Of a stretch of 64,000 bases of DNA, positions 60,122-64,000 are shown piece after piece. This stretch comes from Nymphaea colorata. Its lineage: Eukaryota > Streptophyta > Magnoliopsida > Nymphaeales > Nymphaeaceae. The position numbers and the translations under genes were made by a program. Location of the stretch: NCBI RefSeq assembly GCF_008831285.2, contig NC_045138.2:1685143-1749142 (forward strand), in the 5' to 3' direction. Under the pieces are notes generated by a model. It worked only from the letters and a program-made list of their open reading frames with translations. It was not told the origin of the DNA and did no database searches. The first letter of the stretch is position 1. Each line of letters opens with the position of its first letter.

Positions 60122-61615
60122 GCATAAGACTCTCTTCTGTTCTTCAGTTACTGAGTTTCAATGTCGACGATCTGCAATCCTGAAGACTTATAGTGCAGTT
60201 TGAATAACTGAAACGTCCGAAGTGAACCACTTAAGATCCTTAAGACTATCCGCCAACAGATCTGCTTACTCTCAAGCTGGCACTTCAAAATTAATTCATA
60301 CTGTTTTCCCTTTTCCACTGATCAAATTGAATCGTTTGGCCAGAAGTTATCATATTACTCCTTTAGCCTTTAATGAATTTCTAGAAATTATGCAGGCCAA
60401 CCAAATGTTTGCCGGCCCTGAATATTATATAATAAATGTCAAGAACTATGTAATTAGTTAATGCCCATACAGTAAACCTCTGAGCAAATATGCTAGACTC
60501 GGATACAAAGAAATTATCGAGACCATAGGAAGATAATGTTGATAAAGAAGTTGAAATTCTGTCGCATATGGTGAGGAAATTTATCAAGCATATATATATA
60601 TTTTGAGTTATGCAAGAAATTAGAGGCAAGGATTGAGCCAAGAAATCAAAGCTGGTATAAGGTTATTGTCTATTTTTAAATAAAAACACTTAAAAATATT
60701 TTAAAATATTTAACTATTTCAATTTTAATACCAGTTTGGTGACCAAATGGACGAGACCACGGAAAAAACTGATTACATAAATCGGTAGGGTTTTGGAGTG
60801 AAGGAAGTGGACAAAAAGTAAGCAATGAGGAAGCGACTTTATATCAATTCTGGCACCGAAAACAAAATAAACAAAAGGAATTTAATGTTGGGGGTTGAAA
60901 CCGCACCTCCTCTTTTCTATGTGAGCACGTCAGTAGGAGGACTGAAGGGCACGCCAGAAAGCATTTATTAATAAATGTCAACAACCTTCTCTTCATTATT
61001 ATCCTTGAAAACAAAAAAGCACACAACCTTCTCTCATACAAAGATTAAATGTTGATATTTTTATTTCCCCCGAGAAGATAATCTGCTGTTCTAATCTTTA
61101 ACATCTGTCAGGAATGCCGAGATTAAACCGGTGTTGGATTTGCATGAGAAACATTATCTTCTAAAGCTGCTAAGAAGTAAGAACCTGTGCTTTATTATGT
61201 AATCTAAGTCTTTAAAAATTACAAGTTCTTCGGTTTTGAATCAGATTTCACTTATGTGAACCCTTATGCCGGGAAGGGTCATTCAAGTGAAAGATCCAGT
61301 TGTATGCACAGGAGTATGCATACAACGAATGCACATTTTAAAAGAAAAAAAATAAAGGGGTTGGGACATTTTAGATTTTTTTTTATAAAAAATATGCATC
61401 TTAGATTTTTAACATTTTTGCAACTCCTTCTTTGTCCTTATAAAAATCTCAATTTTTTACTTTGACATGAGCATTTTGGTCATTGCATATGATCGATACT
61501 GAAATCATTGAATCTTTTCATGCAGGTGTTTAACGTTTTTCTCAACATGCACTCTATATAATGTATAGTAGTTACTTTTTCTCAACATGCACTGTGTATA
61601 ATAATTTTTTTTTAA

Positions 61616-61658
<43 letters not shown>

Positions 61659-62654
61659 GGACCCATTTCAATCTACCGATCGAGTACACAGGCCAACGCA
61701 ATTCCTTGTCATGTATTCAAATTAAGCAGCTTGTTCTATTATACACATCAAGCGAGCGACTGCGACACCATATGACCAAAGTCACTCATGCTAATATTTA
61801 TTCAAAGCTATCCTTGGGTTAGGTTGAATAGAAAAGCTTTGAATAAATATTACACAGTGAGGAAAAGTAAGTCAGGAAGACACCTTTTATTTCAGATACT
61901 TTGGGAGTTAATGGTGTAAGTTCTCATTTAGAATTCCCTCATGGCTCTAAGAGTGTAAGAACTCAGAAGTTCATAGAGTTTGCATTTGGAAGGTTAAGTC
62001 ATCACAATGTAATTGTAAAAATTTCCAATGAAAATTTTGATGGGGGTGATGAGGGCAGCTAGTTACCCACAAACTTGGTTACATGGGCCATAATGGTGCA
62101 CAAATTTTGAACTTTTTTTGTATAGACAAAAGATGAAAAAAAATAAAAAGACTAAAGAAGACATCTCTTTTTCAAAAATTACCAAAATACCTATTTCTCC
62201 TCTACGTCATACCATGCACAAGTTTCTCTTAGTTACCCAACCTGCCCCATGTATTGACTCAGTGTGTATCTTGGCCCGCTGATTCAATAAGTGGAATATG
62301 TGGGATGCCAAAATGTACAAAATACCATGAAATTTTAAATGTGAAGCCCCCTTACATGGACAAAGATGAAATCACCTTTCTTCAAAAGAACTCAAAGTCC
62401 ACCATTCGAACACTGACCATGATCTGACCATGATCTAATGCACAATTTTTTATGAGGGGGCCGAATTATGGTTTCAAAATTTTGATAGGAACGGAAGTAT
62501 CATTTTTAAATTTTTTTTATATAAGATACATGAAAATTTATATGTAAATCAAAGGTGTGGGTCCCGCCCCAGGTTTAAAATGTTGAATAAATGATTCTCT
62601 CTCTCTCTCTCTCTCTCTCAAGTGCAGTTACTTCATTAACTATTTAAGCATACG
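60122..62654. other. Region upstream of the F3H pseudogene, no gene seen
   Basis: This would include the old F3H promoter (60068-60300). It also holds a (CT)n tract at 61620-61657, part of the dispersed repeat at 62440-62575 and a (CT)n tract at 62597-62620. The open frames here are short and unlike any family I know. Confidence 0.5.
62440..62575 (+). repeat. Dispersed repeat, second copy of the 51025 type
   Basis: It aligns by eye with 51025-51175, including TATCATTTTT, TATATAA and AAATTTATATGTAAATC, then GTGGGTCC. Both copies are on the same strand. Confidence 0.5.
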
Positions 62655-62985
62655 TGGATCAAAGAGGACACATATATAGTGACGGGAAGTTATGCACACA
62701 TGTGTTGCCACATGTGCGTGCATGCGACAAACGGCTGGAATTTGAGTTTACCACCACTTGATGCTCCACTACAGCAAACCTCCAGTTGCTCAAGCACTAA
62801 TATACCAAGAAAAAATATATTTGAAGCAATGGTAGAAATAGGGATTCCTGTTTAAGGAGCACTAATACTTCAAAATTTAAATTATATCTTTAAAGGAAAA
62901 GCAATATATAAGCAACTAAATTATAAGTTATTAATATATGAATACACAATTTATGTGGGCAACTACCCACACAAGCTCATAATGG
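62655..62985 (-). pseudogene. Second F3H fragment: intron edge and part of the last exon
   Basis: 62655-62726 matches 57890-57965, and 62728-62985 matches about 58223-58480, in the same order. The interval between (57966-58222), which holds most of the last F3H exon and the stop codon, is missing. What remains of coding sequence is the ACGGCTGGAATTTGAGTTTA...AGCAAACCTCCAGTTGCTCA part (63 or so bp before the intron acceptor). The rest is intron and 3' flank. It is clearly a duplicate of the first pseudogene with an extra internal deletion. Confidence 0.8.
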
Positions 62986-64000
62986 GAAACGATAGTATGC
63001 ACATCCGATATGCTCAGTACCATACGGATCAATGCTGTACTGCTTAATTGGGCTCAGAGTCGAGTCCCAAATTTGAATGTGCAGGACAGCAAACAGTATA
63101 TATGTGAATGTTGACATCTAACACGAAATGGATGTTCATCAATAATTAGTTATAGTAGGATTCAGTTCGTACAATCCTATAGCAAAGCCCGATTTAAACA
63201 CTAATTTAAGTTTGAATTTTCTCGTAAAATCTAACTCTTTGAAATATGTAGCAACATCTTTATTATATTTCAATCGTTCAAAACATCCCCAAGAAACAAC
63301 GACGAACGAGGACATAAAGAAAAGATGACGAATCCAGTCATCAACTATAGATGCCATTAGCATACAGCACATCCTACCAACTGCTTTACTAATGATCGCA
63401 TATAGAGATGGACTTTTAAAAGTAAAGGAAGATGCTAAGATAGTGCTCATTATTTTAGACTTCAAGGTCACTCCTGCTGAGAACGTCTACGGCAGATTCA
63501 TCAGGTCCAGAGGAAATGATGTTGAATCAACCGAACAACTTCATGGAACTCTACAATATTTCTCACCTTAACCATGGATATGATACTGTGGAGTTCAAAT
63601 TTGCATTCTGTAGTGCTTATTCTAACCACATGAACCATGCAGACAAGATTTTCATATCAATTGATACTTACAGTAACCATCCATCATGGTTCATTTTCAC
63701 CTTTCACCCTACCAGCCACATGAAATCAATATCACAGTAACAGCAGCAGTTGGAAGTCCAGAAAAAATAAAAAATGAAAGACGGCACATAAACCTTTGCG
63801 AAATAAGTTGTTTGATAATTTTTAAGACAAGGTTATTGCTTTCTTCTGTTATATCATTCAGAGAGTCAAGTTAAAAGAAACTGAGTTTGGCATCAAAACA
63901 CCTTAGGACAGAAGAAAAATATAGGGATCGAACATCTGCTAATTTCATACTGTGTAGCAACCTAGTGCAAACAATTGGTGTGCATGTAACCAGCTTCCCC
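62986..64000. other. Right edge of the window, no gene established
   Basis: A 110-aa minus frame (63139-63471) and short plus frames (63516-63740) do not resemble known families. A minus-strand peptide near 63461-63520 (SGPDESAVDVLSRSDLE, stop) could be the end of a gene extending past the window, but I cannot support it. Confidence 0.35.

Noticed and set aside
63139-63471. 110-aa minus frame at the right edge
   Set aside because: No known family, no splice context, and unusual composition. It could be a decayed element but cannot be supported.

Overview
The window looks like nuclear DNA from a flowering plant. It is AT-rich, its genes are split by GT-AG introns, the recognisable proteins are plant families (vacuolar H+-ATPase subunit G, a C2-type phospholipase D, a DYW-class PPR protein, a TOM1-like VHS/GAT protein, flavanone 3-hydroxylase), and the intergenic space is full of plant-type repeats. 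I cannot name the species. Splice junctions were placed by reading frame, GT/AG ends and remembered family alignments, not by transcripts.

Layout. About 757-8610 is a tandem duplication. Unit 1 (about 757-5393) holds a complete three-exon V-ATPase subunit G gene (VHA-G). Unit 2 (about 5398-8610) keeps the promoter, the 5' untranslated region with its intron, and the downstream flank, but the whole coding region is gone. 9767-26098 (+) is a ten-exon phospholipase D of the delta type (846 aa) with both HKD motifs. Its introns hold a probable small solo LTR, a palindromic MITE and a GC-rich island. 29044-31671 (+) is an intronless 875-aa PPR-DYW organelle RNA editing protein. 32992-41239 (-) is a nine-coding-exon TOM1-like (TOL5-like) protein of 400 aa, with a noncoding first exon and TATA box near 44.1 kb. 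45043-47918 is a Ty3-type LTR retroelement on the minus strand with 422-bp LTRs. It has gag, a defective protease and a chromodomain-like tail, but no reverse transcriptase, RNase H or integrase core. 47.9-57.9 kb is a repeat-rich gene desert containing a hAT-like element with an 8-bp target duplication, a small MITE, tRNA-derived SINEs, an (AT)47 tract and a GGATTTGGATCT-like minisatellite. 58061-60067 (-) is a flavanone 3-hydroxylase pseudogene with two frameshifts. A second, further deleted fragment of its 3' end lies at 62655-62985.

The genes do not form a pathway. They are independent housekeeping, signalling, organelle, trafficking and flavonoid genes. The unifying theme is local duplication followed by loss of coding sequence: this happened at VHA-G and at the flavanone 3-hydroxylase 3' end. 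I found no evidence for a new multi-gene system. The observations most worth following are the orphan VHA-G promoter/5' leader directly upstream of the phospholipase D gene, and the retroelement whose protease is joined in frame to a chromodomain-like tail.
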